Part shown: piece after piece, positions 34,987 through 42,882 of the stretch | Numbering within the stretch: the stretch's first letter is position 1 | Layout: every line of letters begins with the position of its first letter | Assembly: GCF_021233435.1 (NCBI RefSeq) | Contig: NZ_CP089468.1 | Span: 372,001 to 436,000, forward strand | Source of the DNA: Halobacterium noricense | Lineage (GTDB): Archaea; Halobacteriota; Halobacteria; Halobacteriales; Halobacteriaceae | Length of the DNA stretch: 64,000 nt | Direction: 5' to 3' | Notes under the pieces: generated by a model | Databases searched by the model: none | What the model was told of the DNA's origin: nothing | What the model saw: the letters and a program-made list of their open reading frames with translations, nothing else | Program-made: the position numbers and the translations under genes

Positions 34987-35008
34987 AAGACTCACTGCGT
35001 TCGTCTTC
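34986..35008. repeat. Class II hairpin, 11-nt loop TCACTGCGTTC
   Basis: Arms GAAGAC/GTCTTC around TCACTGCGTTC, immediately at the end of the larger element. The loop matches the class II consensus. Confidence 0.8.
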
Positions 35009-35096
35009 CGCCCACACGACCGGCTGGTCGTCCGGGAGACGCACGGCTGTCGTCTCGGAAAGCGCGGAAAACGGTCGTCGGTCGTCGAGTGCGCGC

Positions 35097-36050
35097 TCAG
35101 ACCGGAATCGTGTCTTCGGCTTCGAGCAGCTCGTGGTAGCGGTTCCGGATGGTGACCTCGGAGATGTCCGCGACCTCCGAGACCTTCGCCTGCGTCGTCT
35201 TCTCGTTGGTCAGCAGCGCGGCGGCGTACACCGCGGCCGCGGCGAGGCCGACCGGGCTCTTGCCGGAGTGGACGCCCTTGTCCTTCGCAGTTTTGAGGAG
35301 TTCACGGGCGCGGTGGGCGGACTCGTCGGAGAGTTCCAGCGACGAGGCGAACCGCGGCACGTAGCTCTCGGGGTCGGCGGGCGCGACTTCCAGGCCGAGC
35401 TCGCGGACGACGTAGCGGTACGTGCGCGCGATTTCGGACTTCTCGACGCGGGAGACGTCCGCGATCTCGTCGAGGCTGCGCGGGACGCCGGCCTGCCGGG
35501 CGGCGGCGTACACGCAGGAGGTCGCGACGCCCTCGATGCTACGGCCGGGCAGCAGGTCGTCTTCGAGCGCGCGGCGGTAGATGACCGACGCGGTCTCGCG
35601 GACGTTGTCCGGGAGGCCGAGCGCGGAGGCCATGCGGTCGATTTCGCCGAGCGCCTGCTTGAGGTTGCGCTCTTTGGCGTCGCGGGTGCGGAAGCGCTCG
35701 TTCCACTTGCGGAGGCGTTGCATCTTCTGGCGCTGGTTCGAGGACAGCGAGTTGCCGTACGCGTCCTTGTCGCGCCAGTCGATGTTCGTCGACAGCCCCT
35801 TGTCGTGCATCGTGTTCGTGGTTGGGGCCCCGACGCGGGATTTCTCGTCTTTCTCCTTGGAGTCGAACGCGCGCCACTCGGGCCCGCGGTCGATGCCGTC
35901 CTCCTCGACCACGAGGCCGCAGTCGGCGCAGACCGACTCGCCGTGCTCTTCGTCCTGGACGACGAGACCGCCACACTCCGGGCAGCCGTCCGTCGTCTCT
36001 TCTTCGTCCGTGCGCTCCTGCTCTCGGGAGCGCATGCGTGCATCTGTCAT
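35097..36050 (-). CDS. tfb: Transcription initiation factor IIB (TFB)
   Basis: 317 residues. N-terminal zinc ribbon CPECGGLVVQDEEHGESVCADCG, then the B-finger region DRGPEWRAFDSKEKDEKSR, and two cyclin-fold repeats: residues about 125-210 (RMASALGLPDNVRETASVIYRRA) and 220-310 (SAHRARELLKTAKDKGVHSGKSPVGLAAAAVYAAALL). It bridges TBP at the TATA/BRE and RNA polymerase. Haloarchaea carry several TFBs; which paralogue this is cannot be decided. ATG at 36050, with a GGTTAAGTGCG box about 60 bp upstream. Confidence 0.95.
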   Translation of the reverse strand: MTDARMRSREQERTDEEETTDGCPECGGLVVQDEEHGESVCADCGLVVEEDGIDRGPEWRAFDSKEKDEKSRVGAPTTNTMHDKGLSTNIDWRDKDAYGNSLSSNQRQKMQRLRKWNERFRTRDAKERNLKQALGEIDRMASALGLPDNVRETASVIYRRALEDDLLPGRSIEGVATSCVYAAARQAGVPRSLDEIADVSRVEKSEIARTYRYVVRELGLEVAPADPESYVPRFASSLELSDESAHRARELLKTAKDKGVHSGKSPVGLAAAAVYAAALLTNEKTTQAKVSEVADISEVTIRNRYHELLEAEDTIPV

Positions 36051-36154
36051 TAGCGTGAAATCACCGGAAAACCCGGGTGAGTCGTAGCCCATCGGTTAGG
36101 GCAAAACGCACTTAACCGTTGCGCTATTCCGACGAGGGGAGACCCGACCGCGTC

Positions 36155-36163
36155 GGTTTTTAC
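36155..36163 (+). promoter_or_regulatory. TATA-like promoter of the BtuF-like gene
   Basis: GTTTTTACC 23-31 bp upstream of the ATG at 36186, in the divergent spacer shared with tfb. Confidence 0.5.
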
Positions 36164-36185
36164 CACGGGGTGCCAACCCACGGCC

Positions 36186-37016
36186 ATGCGCGTCGTCTCG
36201 CTCGCACCGAGCGCCACCGCTACCGTCGCCGCCCTCGGCGGTAGCGACCGCCTCGTCGGCGTTACCGCACATTCTAGAGATATCGACGCCCCCGTCGTCG
36301 GCGGCTGGCTGAACCCCGACTTCGAGACGGTGGCCGACCTCGACCCGGATATCGTTCTCACCAGCGACGCCCTCCAGCGCGACGTCCGCGACGACCTTTG
36401 CGACCGCGGCTTCGACGTCCACCACGTCGAGCCGGCGACGCTCGACGACGTCCTCTCGACGTTCGCGGCAATCGGCGACGCCGTCGGCCTTCCCGACGCG
36501 GGCACCGAACTGGAAGCCGAGAGCCGCGAGCGGGTCAGGGAAATCGAAGCGCGCGTGGCCGACCAACGGGAGGCCACGGAACGAGCGAATGGCGAGGGAC
36601 TACGTTCCTCGAACCGTTCGAGCGGGCAAAGCCCGCGAGAAGACGGGGAGGAACGACCCGTGAGCCGAGCGCCCGACGACGGCCCGGTCGTCTACTGCGA
36701 GGAGTGGTCGGACCCGCCGATGGCCGCCGGAAACTGGGTGCCCGACGTGGTGGAAGCCGCGGGCGGCCGCTACCCGTTCGTGGACGCCGGCGAGCGCTCC
36801 CGAGAGGTCGAAGCGAGCACGGTCGAAGCTGCGGATCCCGAGCACGCCGTCGTCCACGTCTGCGGGAAGGGCGACAGCGTCGACCCGGACTTCGACGGCC
36901 GCGGCTGGACGTTCGACGCCGACGTCCACGTCATCGACGACAGCCTCCTCAACCAACCGAGCCCGCGGCTGCTCGACGGCCTCGAAACGCTCGCCGCGCG
37001 AATCCACGGCGACTAA
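36186..37016 (+). CDS. Cobalamin-binding protein (BtuF-like, helical-backbone substrate-binding)
   Basis: 276 residues. RVVSLAPSATATVAALGG at the N-terminus and DLDPDIVLTSDALQ follow the helical-backbone metal-receptor fold; VVYCEEWSDPPMAAGNWVPDVVEAAGGRYPF is characteristic of BtuF-like proteins. No signal peptide is visible, so it may act inside the cell. Residues about 125-160 (ERANGEGLRSSNRSSGQSP) form a hydrophilic insert coded by nested hairpins at 36603-36655. Followed 25 bp later by the NTPase gene. Confidence 0.8.
   Translation: MRVVSLAPSATATVAALGGSDRLVGVTAHSRDIDAPVVGGWLNPDFETVADLDPDIVLTSDALQRDVRDDLCDRGFDVHHVEPATLDDVLSTFAAIGDAVGLPDAGTELEAESRERVREIEARVADQREATERANGEGLRSSNRSSGQSPREDGEERPVSRAPDDGPVVYCEEWSDPPMAAGNWVPDVVEAAGGRYPFVDAGERSREVEASTVEAADPEHAVVHVCGKGDSVDPDFDGRGWTFDADVHVIDDSLLNQPSPRLLDGLETLAARIHGD
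36603..36655. repeat. Nested hairpins inside the BtuF-like gene
   Basis: Outer arms CGTTCCTC (36603-36610)/GAGGAACG (36648-36655). Inside are CTCGAAC/GTTCGAG around one C (36608-36622) and GCGGGC/GCCCGC with AAA loop (36622-36636). Confidence 0.88.
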
Positions 37017-37040
37017 GGCGCGGGCCGCCCGCTTCCCGGT

Positions 37041-37541
37041 ATGCGAGTCGCAGTCGGCTCCGGGAACCCGGTGAAACGCGACGCGGTCGCGGCCGCGCTC
37101 CCGGACGCGACAGTCGAATCGGTCAGCGTCGCCAGCGGCGTCCCCGAGCAGCCGTGGGGCGACGACGAGACCATCGAGGGCGCGCAGAACCGCGCGGAGC
37201 GCGCGCTCGACGCTGGCGAGTACGACCTCGGGGTGGGACTGGAAGGAGGAGTGGTAGAACGCGATGGCGACCTCTTTCTCATTATGTGGGCGGCCGCGAG
37301 CGACGGCGAGCGCGTCGAAATCGGTGGCGGGCCGCGGATGCGCCTTCCGGACGACGTGGCTGCACGGCTCCACGACGGTGCGGAACTCGGCCCCGTGATG
37401 GACGACCTGCTCGACACCTCGGGCGTCGCGGAGAATCAGGGCGCAGCGGGCGTGCTGACCGGCGGCATCACGAACCGCACCGAAGCGCTGCGAACCGCGG
37501 TCGCTGGCGCGCTCGGGCCGTTCGTCACCGACTACTACTAG
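37041..37541 (+). CDS. Inosine/xanthosine triphosphatase (YjjX/DUF84 family)
   Basis: 166 residues. VAVGSGNPVKRDAV, ETIEGAQNRAERAL, DLGVGLEGGVVE and NQGAAGVLTGGITNR are the conserved stretches of the YjjX/Maf-related non-canonical purine NTPases, which hydrolyse ITP and XTP to keep the nucleotide pool clean. The Glu in TIEGA and Asp in YDLGVG are metal ligand candidates. Same strand as the BtuF-like gene; convergent with the aglD-like gene, two bases between stops. Confidence 0.88.
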   Translation: MRVAVGSGNPVKRDAVAAALPDATVESVSVASGVPEQPWGDDETIEGAQNRAERALDAGEYDLGVGLEGGVVERDGDLFLIMWAAASDGERVEIGGGPRMRLPDDVAARLHDGAELGPVMDDLLDTSGVAENQGAAGVLTGGITNRTEALRTAVAGALGPFVTDYY

Positions 37542-37543
37542 AA

Positions 37544-39379
37544 CTACTCCTCGACGGCGACGGCGTCCGAGGAGAGGTCCGCCTCGTCGCCCTCGACGGC
37601 TTCCGTCAGCGAGACGTCCAGCCACGTCATCGACACAGCGCCGCCCGCGACCGTCACGACGTTCTTCACCACGTGGTCAACGACGGCGACACTGAGCGCG
37701 GACCCGAACGGGACAGGAAGCAGCGTCCAGACAATCGCCGCAAACGCCGCCTCGTAGATGCCGATGCCGCCCGGCGGCCCCGGGATGACTTTCGCGAGGT
37801 TGCCGATGCTGACGGCGAAGAAGCCGACCGCGAGTAAGCTCACGAGCGCGACGTCGAAGCCGAACGCGAGGAAAATTAGTAGCGCAGTGGCGACGTCGAT
37901 GGTCCAGATGAGCACGCTCGTCGCGCCGATGCGCGCGAACGCGCGGCCGTCGGCGGCGACCCGCTGGATGTCGCCGACGAACTGCTCGAAGACGCTCGCC
38001 ACCATCTCCGTGTAGGAGTCGTCGCTGGCCCACTCGACCACCCGGCGCACGTAGTTGGTGTCCGAGCGCGCCGACCAGACGATGGCGACGACCGCGGCGA
38101 CTGCGAGCACGCCGACGACGGAAGCCACGACGACGGCCTGCTGGAACGCCTGTGACTCGTCCCCACCCAGCCCTTCGCCTGCGGCCGTCGCCGCGAGTTC
38201 GGCGACCGTCTCGGGTGCGAACGTCGCCAGCGCGACGAGCACGCCGCCCGCCAGCACCGTGATGGTGAGCAGGTCGTAGACGCGCTCGACGGTCAGCGAC
38301 GCGAATCCGGTCGTGTACGGGATGCCGCGTCGCGCTTTCACGACGTACGCGCGGATGGCGTCGCCGGCGCGCGCGGGTATCACGAGGTTCCCGGTCTGAC
38401 TGATGAACACCGCGCCCGTCAGGAACCACGTGCTCTCGCGGTAGCCCAACTCCGTGAGGATGTCGCGGTAGCGCAGGCCGCGTAGCGGCCACGACAGTAG
38501 GTAGACGGCCCCGCCCGCCGCGACCAGTGCGGGGTCGGCGTCCTGCACCGCGTCCACGAATTCGCCGACATTAATGTAGAAGAACATCAGCGCGAACGCC
38601 ACCACCGAGAGCAGGACGCCGACCACGGTGCCCGTGCGGCGGTTCGCGTACGGGCTCACGTTGAACTCCCAGAAGCAGCGCAGAATCTGGCTGCCCATCC
38701 CGAAGACGTCCCGCACCAGGTCGACTTTCGAGTCGCCCTTCGGCGTCCAGTCGACCGGGAACTCCTCGACCGTGAACCCGCGGCGCTGGGCGCGCACCAG
38801 CATCTCCGTGTCCCAGAACCAGTGCTCGTCCTCGACCTCGCCCACGAGGTTCTCGAAGGCCTCGCGGTTGAACGCCTTGAACCCGCACTGGTGGTCGCGC
38901 AGGTCCGAGCCCAGCAGCGTCCGCACGGCGAGGTTGAACCCCCGCGAGGGGATGCCGCGCTTGGCGGGTCGGTCGGCCTGCTCGCCGGGAATCCACCGCG
39001 ACCCCGTCGCGACGTCCGCGTCCCCGGAGCGCACGCTCTCGATGAGCTCTTCGAGGTGGCGCATGTCCGTCGCGAGGTCCGTGTCGAAGTACGCCAGCGT
39101 GTCCCCGTTCGCGGCCCGGAATGCGGCGTTCAGCGCGCCGCCGCGGCCCAGGCGTTCGTCGCTGTGGAAGTGGCGGACGCGGTCGTCTTCTGCGGCGAGC
39201 CGCGAGGCGATTTCGGGCGTCTCGTCCTCGCAGCCGTCCTCCGCGACGACGACCTCGTAGCTGCCGGCGGGGAGGAAGGCGTCGAGCGTCGAGAGCGTCG
39301 TCCGGACCGTCCGCTCGATGGTGTCGGCCTCGTTGTAGGCGGGGAGGACGACGCTCACTTCGACGCGCGACGCTGTCAT
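37544..39379 (-). CDS. aglD: GT2 glycosyltransferase fused to a flippase-like membrane domain (AglD-like)
   Basis: 611 residues. N-terminal GT-A domain of dolichol-phosphate-mannose synthase type: VVLPAYNEADTIERTV, VVVAEDGCEDET and the DxD motif AYFDTDLATDM. From about residue 245 a C-terminal region with 6-8 membrane helices of the lysylphosphatidylglycerol synthase/flippase fold (RAGDAIRAYVVKARRGIPYTTGFASLTVERVYDL). The architecture matches Haloferax AglD, which charges dolichol phosphate with the final mannose of the S-layer N-glycan. Symbol by architecture; several paralogues exist. A TATA-like AGTTCTTACCC lies about 25-33 bp upstream of the ATG. Confidence 0.78.
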   Translation of the reverse strand: MTASRVEVSVVLPAYNEADTIERTVRTTLSTLDAFLPAGSYEVVVAEDGCEDETPEIASRLAAEDDRVRHFHSDERLGRGGALNAAFRAANGDTLAYFDTDLATDMRHLEELIESVRSGDADVATGSRWIPGEQADRPAKRGIPSRGFNLAVRTLLGSDLRDHQCGFKAFNREAFENLVGEVEDEHWFWDTEMLVRAQRRGFTVEEFPVDWTPKGDSKVDLVRDVFGMGSQILRCFWEFNVSPYANRRTGTVVGVLLSVVAFALMFFYINVGEFVDAVQDADPALVAAGGAVYLLSWPLRGLRYRDILTELGYRESTWFLTGAVFISQTGNLVIPARAGDAIRAYVVKARRGIPYTTGFASLTVERVYDLLTITVLAGGVLVALATFAPETVAELAATAAGEGLGGDESQAFQQAVVVASVVGVLAVAAVVAIVWSARSDTNYVRRVVEWASDDSYTEMVASVFEQFVGDIQRVAADGRAFARIGATSVLIWTIDVATALLIFLAFGFDVALVSLLAVGFFAVSIGNLAKVIPGPPGGIGIYEAAFAAIVWTLLPVPFGSALSVAVVDHVVKNVVTVAGGAVSMTWLDVSLTEAVEGDEADLSSDAVAVEE

Positions 39380-39573
39380 TATCCGAGGATTCGGCCGTGA
39401 CCGGGTAAGAACTTTCTGCCTCGGGTCGCGCGCGGCCCGGCGTTAACCGCGCCTACCAATACGCCCGCTCCGGGCCACCACCCCCGGCACGGAGCACACC
39501 AAAACCGCAAGACAGCAGCCGATTTACCACGCGTACCAAACCCCTCTTGGGGTGGCCGTGCCACTGTACTGGT

Positions 39574-39813
39574 ATGAGCGCGACAGCCGCGGCGAGTCAG
39601 GCACTCACCCCGAAGCAGCGTCGCATCCTCGACTACCTCCGCGACCACGCCGACGACCGCACGTACTTCAAGTCGCGGCTCATCGGCGACGAACTCGACC
39701 TCTCCGCGAAGGAGGTCGGCGCCAACATGCCCGCCATCGAGGCCGGCGAGTTCGACATCGACGTCGAGCGTTGGGGGTACTCCTCCTCGACGACGTGGAA
39801 GGTCGAGGCTTGA
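39574..39813 (+). CDS. Small winged-helix-like protein (DUF7123-like)
   Basis: 79 residues. LTPKQRRILDYLRDHADDRTYFKSRLIGDELDLSAKEVGANMPAI is a compact helix-turn-helix, the rest GEFDIDVERWGYSSSTTWKV a beta wing, so DNA binding is likely. ATG at 39574. It is divergent from the aglD-like gene, and the spacer 39380-39573 carries both promoters. I recall DUF7123 for this haloarchaeal protein, unverified. Confidence 0.8.
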   Translation: MSATAAASQALTPKQRRILDYLRDHADDRTYFKSRLIGDELDLSAKEVGANMPAIEAGEFDIDVERWGYSSSTTWKVEA

Positions 39814-39983
39814 CCGCCGACTGACGGTTCGGCCCGCGCGGACTCGTCATCCACCCGCGCGGGATTCGCGTTCTCCCCAGCTCGGCCGGGAATCCAGTGT
39901 CTGTCGCAGTCCCGCTCGGGCTGCACTCGTTTTCTCCCACGGAGCCGTCGCTACGCGTCGTGAACGCGCCGCCCGACTCGCGG

Positions 39984-40592
39984 TCAGGGTTCGTAGGAGA
40001 GGAGGTCGGCGGCCTCGCCGGCGAACTCCGCGGCGTTCGCGTCGAAGGAGTCGGCGTACCGCACGAGCAGCGTGATGAGGGTCTCCGGGCGCTCGACGGC
40101 GTAGCCGTCCGCCCGCGAGAGCACGCCCGCGTCCTCCAGTTGTGCGGCGTACTTGCTCACGGTCGCCGGCGACACGTCCAGCGATTCCGCGAGGCCGCTG
40201 GCGGTCGCGTCGGGGTTACGGAGGAGTTCGACGACCATCCCGCGCGGCGTCTCCCGACGGAGGTAGCCGAGCGCGCGCTTCTCGAACGGCGAGAACCGCT
40301 CTGCGGGGAAGAAGCGCTTGTAGTCGCCGTCGCGCTCGCTCTCGACGGCGGACTCCTCCAGCAGCCGCCGGAGGTGGTGTTGGGTCTCTCCGGTGCCTAA
40401 CTGGAGGTCGTCCCGGAGCTTCGAGAAGTGCGCGCCCGGCGTCGCCGTCACGTAGCCCGTGATGGCGTCGCGGACGTCGCTGTCGCCGCCCTCGCCGTCG
40501 TCGTCACCGCCGGCGAGCCGCGTCAGCGGGCTCGCTGCGCCGACGGCGGCGAACCGGCGGAGCGTCGAGCGCTTGTCCTCGTCGATGCCCAT
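39984..40592 (-). CDS. Two-wing helix-turn-helix transcriptional regulator
   Basis: 202 residues with two winged-helix units: RDAITGYVTATPGAHFSKLRDDLQLGTGETQHHLRRLLEES (residues about 40-80) and RALGYLRRETPRGMVVELLRNPDATASGLAESLDVSPATVSKYAAQLEDAGVL (residues about 105-158). This is the pattern of a family of haloarchaeal regulators. The N-terminus RFAAVGAASPLTRLAGG is a short low-complexity lead. The spacer to the previous gene (39814-39983) holds GC-rich inverted sequence and no gene. Target unknown. Confidence 0.82.
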   Translation of the reverse strand: MGIDEDKRSTLRRFAAVGAASPLTRLAGGDDDGEGGDSDVRDAITGYVTATPGAHFSKLRDDLQLGTGETQHHLRRLLEESAVESERDGDYKRFFPAERFSPFEKRALGYLRRETPRGMVVELLRNPDATASGLAESLDVSPATVSKYAAQLEDAGVLSRADGYAVERPETLITLLVRYADSFDANAAEFAGEAADLLSYEP

Positions 40593-40660
40593 CTACGCGG
40601 CCCTAGGTTGTCACCCGAGAAAAGCGTTCGGTACCAGGTGGCACGCCAGCGTGGACGCAG

Positions 40661-41830
40661 TTACGCGTCCTTGTTGTCGTCGCCGCTGTCGCTGTCACTG
40701 CCGTTAGCGCTGCTGTCGCCCGTGTCGAGTTCCTGGTCCATCTCCTCGATGACCTCGTCGGTCGACGTCAGGCCGGCGTCCTCGCCGCGCTGGACGGCCT
40801 CGGCCTGCTCTTCGAGCTTCTCGGGGTCGATGTCGGCTTCCTGGCTGATCTGGTTGAGAATCTCGTCGATGTCGTCGAGGCCGATGAGTTCGCGGGTCTC
40901 GGCGTCGAATTCGAGGCTGTCGAGCTCGGTGCCGCCGCCGGCGACGTCGCTGCCGGCGAGGTGCTTGCCGTAGCGGCCGACGAGGCTGGTGAGCTCCTGC
41001 GGCAGGACGAACGTGTTCGACTCGCCGTCGCCGATGCCCTCCAGCGTCTCCATGCCCTTCTCGATGATGGCGCGCTCGCCCATCGACTCGGCGGACTTCG
41101 CGCGGAGGACGGTGGAGATGGCGTCCCCCTGCGCTTCCAGAATCTGGGACTGCTTCTCACCCTGCGCGCGGATGATGTTCGACTGCTTGTCCCCCTGCGC
41201 GTTCTCGATGGCGGACTGGCGCTCACCCTGCGCTTCGAGAATCATCGCGCGGCGGCGACGCTCGGCGCTGGTCTGTTGCTCCATCGCCTTCTGGACTTCC
41301 TGGGAGGGGTTGACTTCGCGGACCTCCACGCTCTCGACGCGAATCCCCCACTCGTCGGTGGGTTCGTCCAGTTCTGTGCGGATGCGCGCGTTGATCTCCT
41401 GGCGCTTGTTCAGCGTGTCGTCCAGTTCCATGTCGCCCAGCACCGCGCGCAGCGTCGTCTGCGCGAGGTTCGAAACGGCGGTCTTGTAGTGGTCGACTTC
41501 GAGGAACGCCCGCTTGGCGTCCCGCACGCGGATGTACACGACGGCGTCGGCGGTCACCGGCGAGTTGTCGCGGGTGATGGCCTCCTGCCGGGGCACGTCG
41601 ATGGTCTGCGTGCGCATGTCGAAGGGGTACGTGCGTGCGACGAACGGCGGCACGATGTTGATACCGGGTTCGAGGAGGCCGCGGTACTCCCCGAACACCG
41701 TGAGCGCCTTCTTCTCGTAGGCGTCCACAATTTCGACGGTCTCGTAGACGACGACGGCCAACAGCAGCAACAACAGCAGCCCGACTGCCGGTATCACTGC
41801 GCCGCCCGTCTGTAGCGGGGTTAACTCCAT
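40661..41830 (-). CDS. SPFH/stomatin-prohibitin family membrane protein
   Basis: 389 residues. One N-terminal helix (IPAVGLLLLLLLAVVVYETVEIV), then the SPFH domain (LLEPGINIVPPFVARTYPFDMRTQTIDVPRQEAITRDNSPV), as in stomatins that organise membrane microdomains. Residues 199-235 are three 11-residue repeats (AQGERQSAIEN, AQGDKQSNIIR, AQGEKQSQILE), a hendecad coiled coil. An acidic tail of about 60 residues follows. The gene lies 72 bp downstream of an NfeD gene; the SPFH/NfeD pair is a widespread operon. Confidence 0.92.
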   Translation of the reverse strand: MELTPLQTGGAVIPAVGLLLLLLLAVVVYETVEIVDAYEKKALTVFGEYRGLLEPGINIVPPFVARTYPFDMRTQTIDVPRQEAITRDNSPVTADAVVYIRVRDAKRAFLEVDHYKTAVSNLAQTTLRAVLGDMELDDTLNKRQEINARIRTELDEPTDEWGIRVESVEVREVNPSQEVQKAMEQQTSAERRRRAMILEAQGERQSAIENAQGDKQSNIIRAQGEKQSQILEAQGDAISTVLRAKSAESMGERAIIEKGMETLEGIGDGESNTFVLPQELTSLVGRYGKHLAGSDVAGGGTELDSLEFDAETRELIGLDDIDEILNQISQEADIDPEKLEEQAEAVQRGEDAGLTSTDEVIEEMDQELDTGDSSANGSDSDSGDDNKDA

Positions 41831-41902
41831 GTGTGAACGTTCGGCGAGCGGACAATAAGTGTTGGTACGCTTCGCGCCGCGAGCGACCGCCGGCCCGCAG
41901 AA

Positions 41903-42424
41903 TCAGTCGCCGTCGGTGTTCCCGCTATCCCGGTCGAGTTCCCGGTCGATGTCGTCGGCACCGTCGACGGCTTCTACAGTGAGGATGTTGCCTCCGCCGG
42001 GGTCGACGACCACGATTTCCGCGTTCTCCTCGATGGTCCCGGAGATGCTGCGCGCGCCGTACGTCGGGTTGAAACCGCCGGATTCGAGTTTCACGCGTCC
42101 GGAGCGCGGCGTCACTTCTTCGAGGACGTAGCCGCGCTCGCCGCGAAGGTCCTCCGCGTCCAGCGTCTGGCCGCGCCCGGTCCCCTGGTAGATGTCGTAG
42201 TTGCGGTACAGGTAGAGGGAGACCAACCCGATGCCCAGCACGAGGCCCGCGAGCACGAACGGGGTCGCCGCTGCCGGCACGAACAGCCCGATGAGGCCGG
42301 CGATCAGGAGCGCGATGCCGAGGACGATTAGGTGTGCACCCGGCGCGAGCGCCTCCATGATGCACAGCGCCGTCCCGGCGAGGACGAGCAGGAACGACAG
42401 CGACTGTCCGAACAGTTCGGCCAT
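41903..42424 (-). CDS. NfeD family membrane protein
   Basis: 173 residues. Three or four hydrophobic segments in residues 8-80 (SLSFLLVLAGTALCIMEALAPGAHLIVLGIALLIAGLIGLFVP) followed by the OB-fold soluble part (LDAEDLRGERGYVLEEVTPRSGRVKLESGGF). NfeD proteins partner SPFH/stomatin proteins, here encoded directly downstream. This short form lacks the N-terminal ClpP-like protease domain. Acidic tail DRELDRDSGNTDGD. Confidence 0.9.
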   Translation of the reverse strand: MAELFGQSLSFLLVLAGTALCIMEALAPGAHLIVLGIALLIAGLIGLFVPAAATPFVLAGLVLGIGLVSLYLYRNYDIYQGTGRGQTLDAEDLRGERGYVLEEVTPRSGRVKLESGGFNPTYGARSISGTIEENAEIVVVDPGGGNILTVEAVDGADDIDRELDRDSGNTDGD

Positions 42425-42663
42425 ACACGGGAGTTAGGCGCGCGGCGGGAAAACCGTTTACCCGCGTGGTCGACCGCAGGGAGACCACGTTATGACGAAC
42501 GGCGAGCAACGCGAGCCGTGAGCAGCGTGGCCTCGCTGCGCTCGGCCACGTCTCGAGCGAGCGGGGAACGAAGTGACCCGCGTGGGCGGGCACAGCGAGG
42601 CCACATTTGAGAGCAGAGAGACCACGTTCGAGCCGCGTGTTCGTGCACAAAAGAACCGAACGT
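42425..42663. repeat. Spacer with class II hairpins
   Basis: No gene seen. It carries two class II hairpins: 42526-42550 (arms CGTGGCC/GGCCACG, loop TCGCTGCGCTC) and 42561-42581 (arms GCGGG/CCCGC, loop GAACGAAGTGA), and a direct repeat GAGACCACGTT at 42481-42491 and 42618-42628 bounding them. Confidence 0.85.
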
Positions 42664-42834
42664 TCAGAACAGCAGGAGCGCGAGCACGCCGACCATGGCG
42701 GCGACGCCGAGCAGGAAGAACGCGACGTTCTCCGGGTTCGGCGACCCGGGTTCGATGGCTCGCACGTCGGGTTCGGCGTCGGGGCCGACTTCGTCGACCT
42801 CGTAGCGCCACGCGCGCTCGTCGTTCTCTGACAT
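42664..42834 (-). CDS. Small single-pass membrane protein, 56 aa
   Basis: 56 residues. A hydrophilic acidic N-terminus (MSENDERAWRYEVDEVGPDAE) and a C-terminal hydrophobic helix (VAFFLLGVAAAMVGVLALLLF), so tail-anchored. ATG at 42834. It lies 48 bp downstream of the pyruvate kinase gene on the same strand and may be co-transcribed. Similar small tail-anchored proteins are common in haloarchaea; role unknown. Confidence 0.7.
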   Translation of the reverse strand: MSENDERAWRYEVDEVGPDAEPDVRAIEPGSPNPENVAFFLLGVAAMVGVLALLLF

Positions 42835-42882
42835 GTCCGTTTCTACCCCGTCGACGGGGAAAAACTCGCGGGTTCGGTGGAT

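Noticed and set aside
39814-39983. Possible tRNA remnant in the spacer
   Set aside because: CCCGCGCGGG-type inverted repeat was noted, but no T-loop GGTTCGA, anticodon stem or CCA-adjacent acceptor pairing was found.
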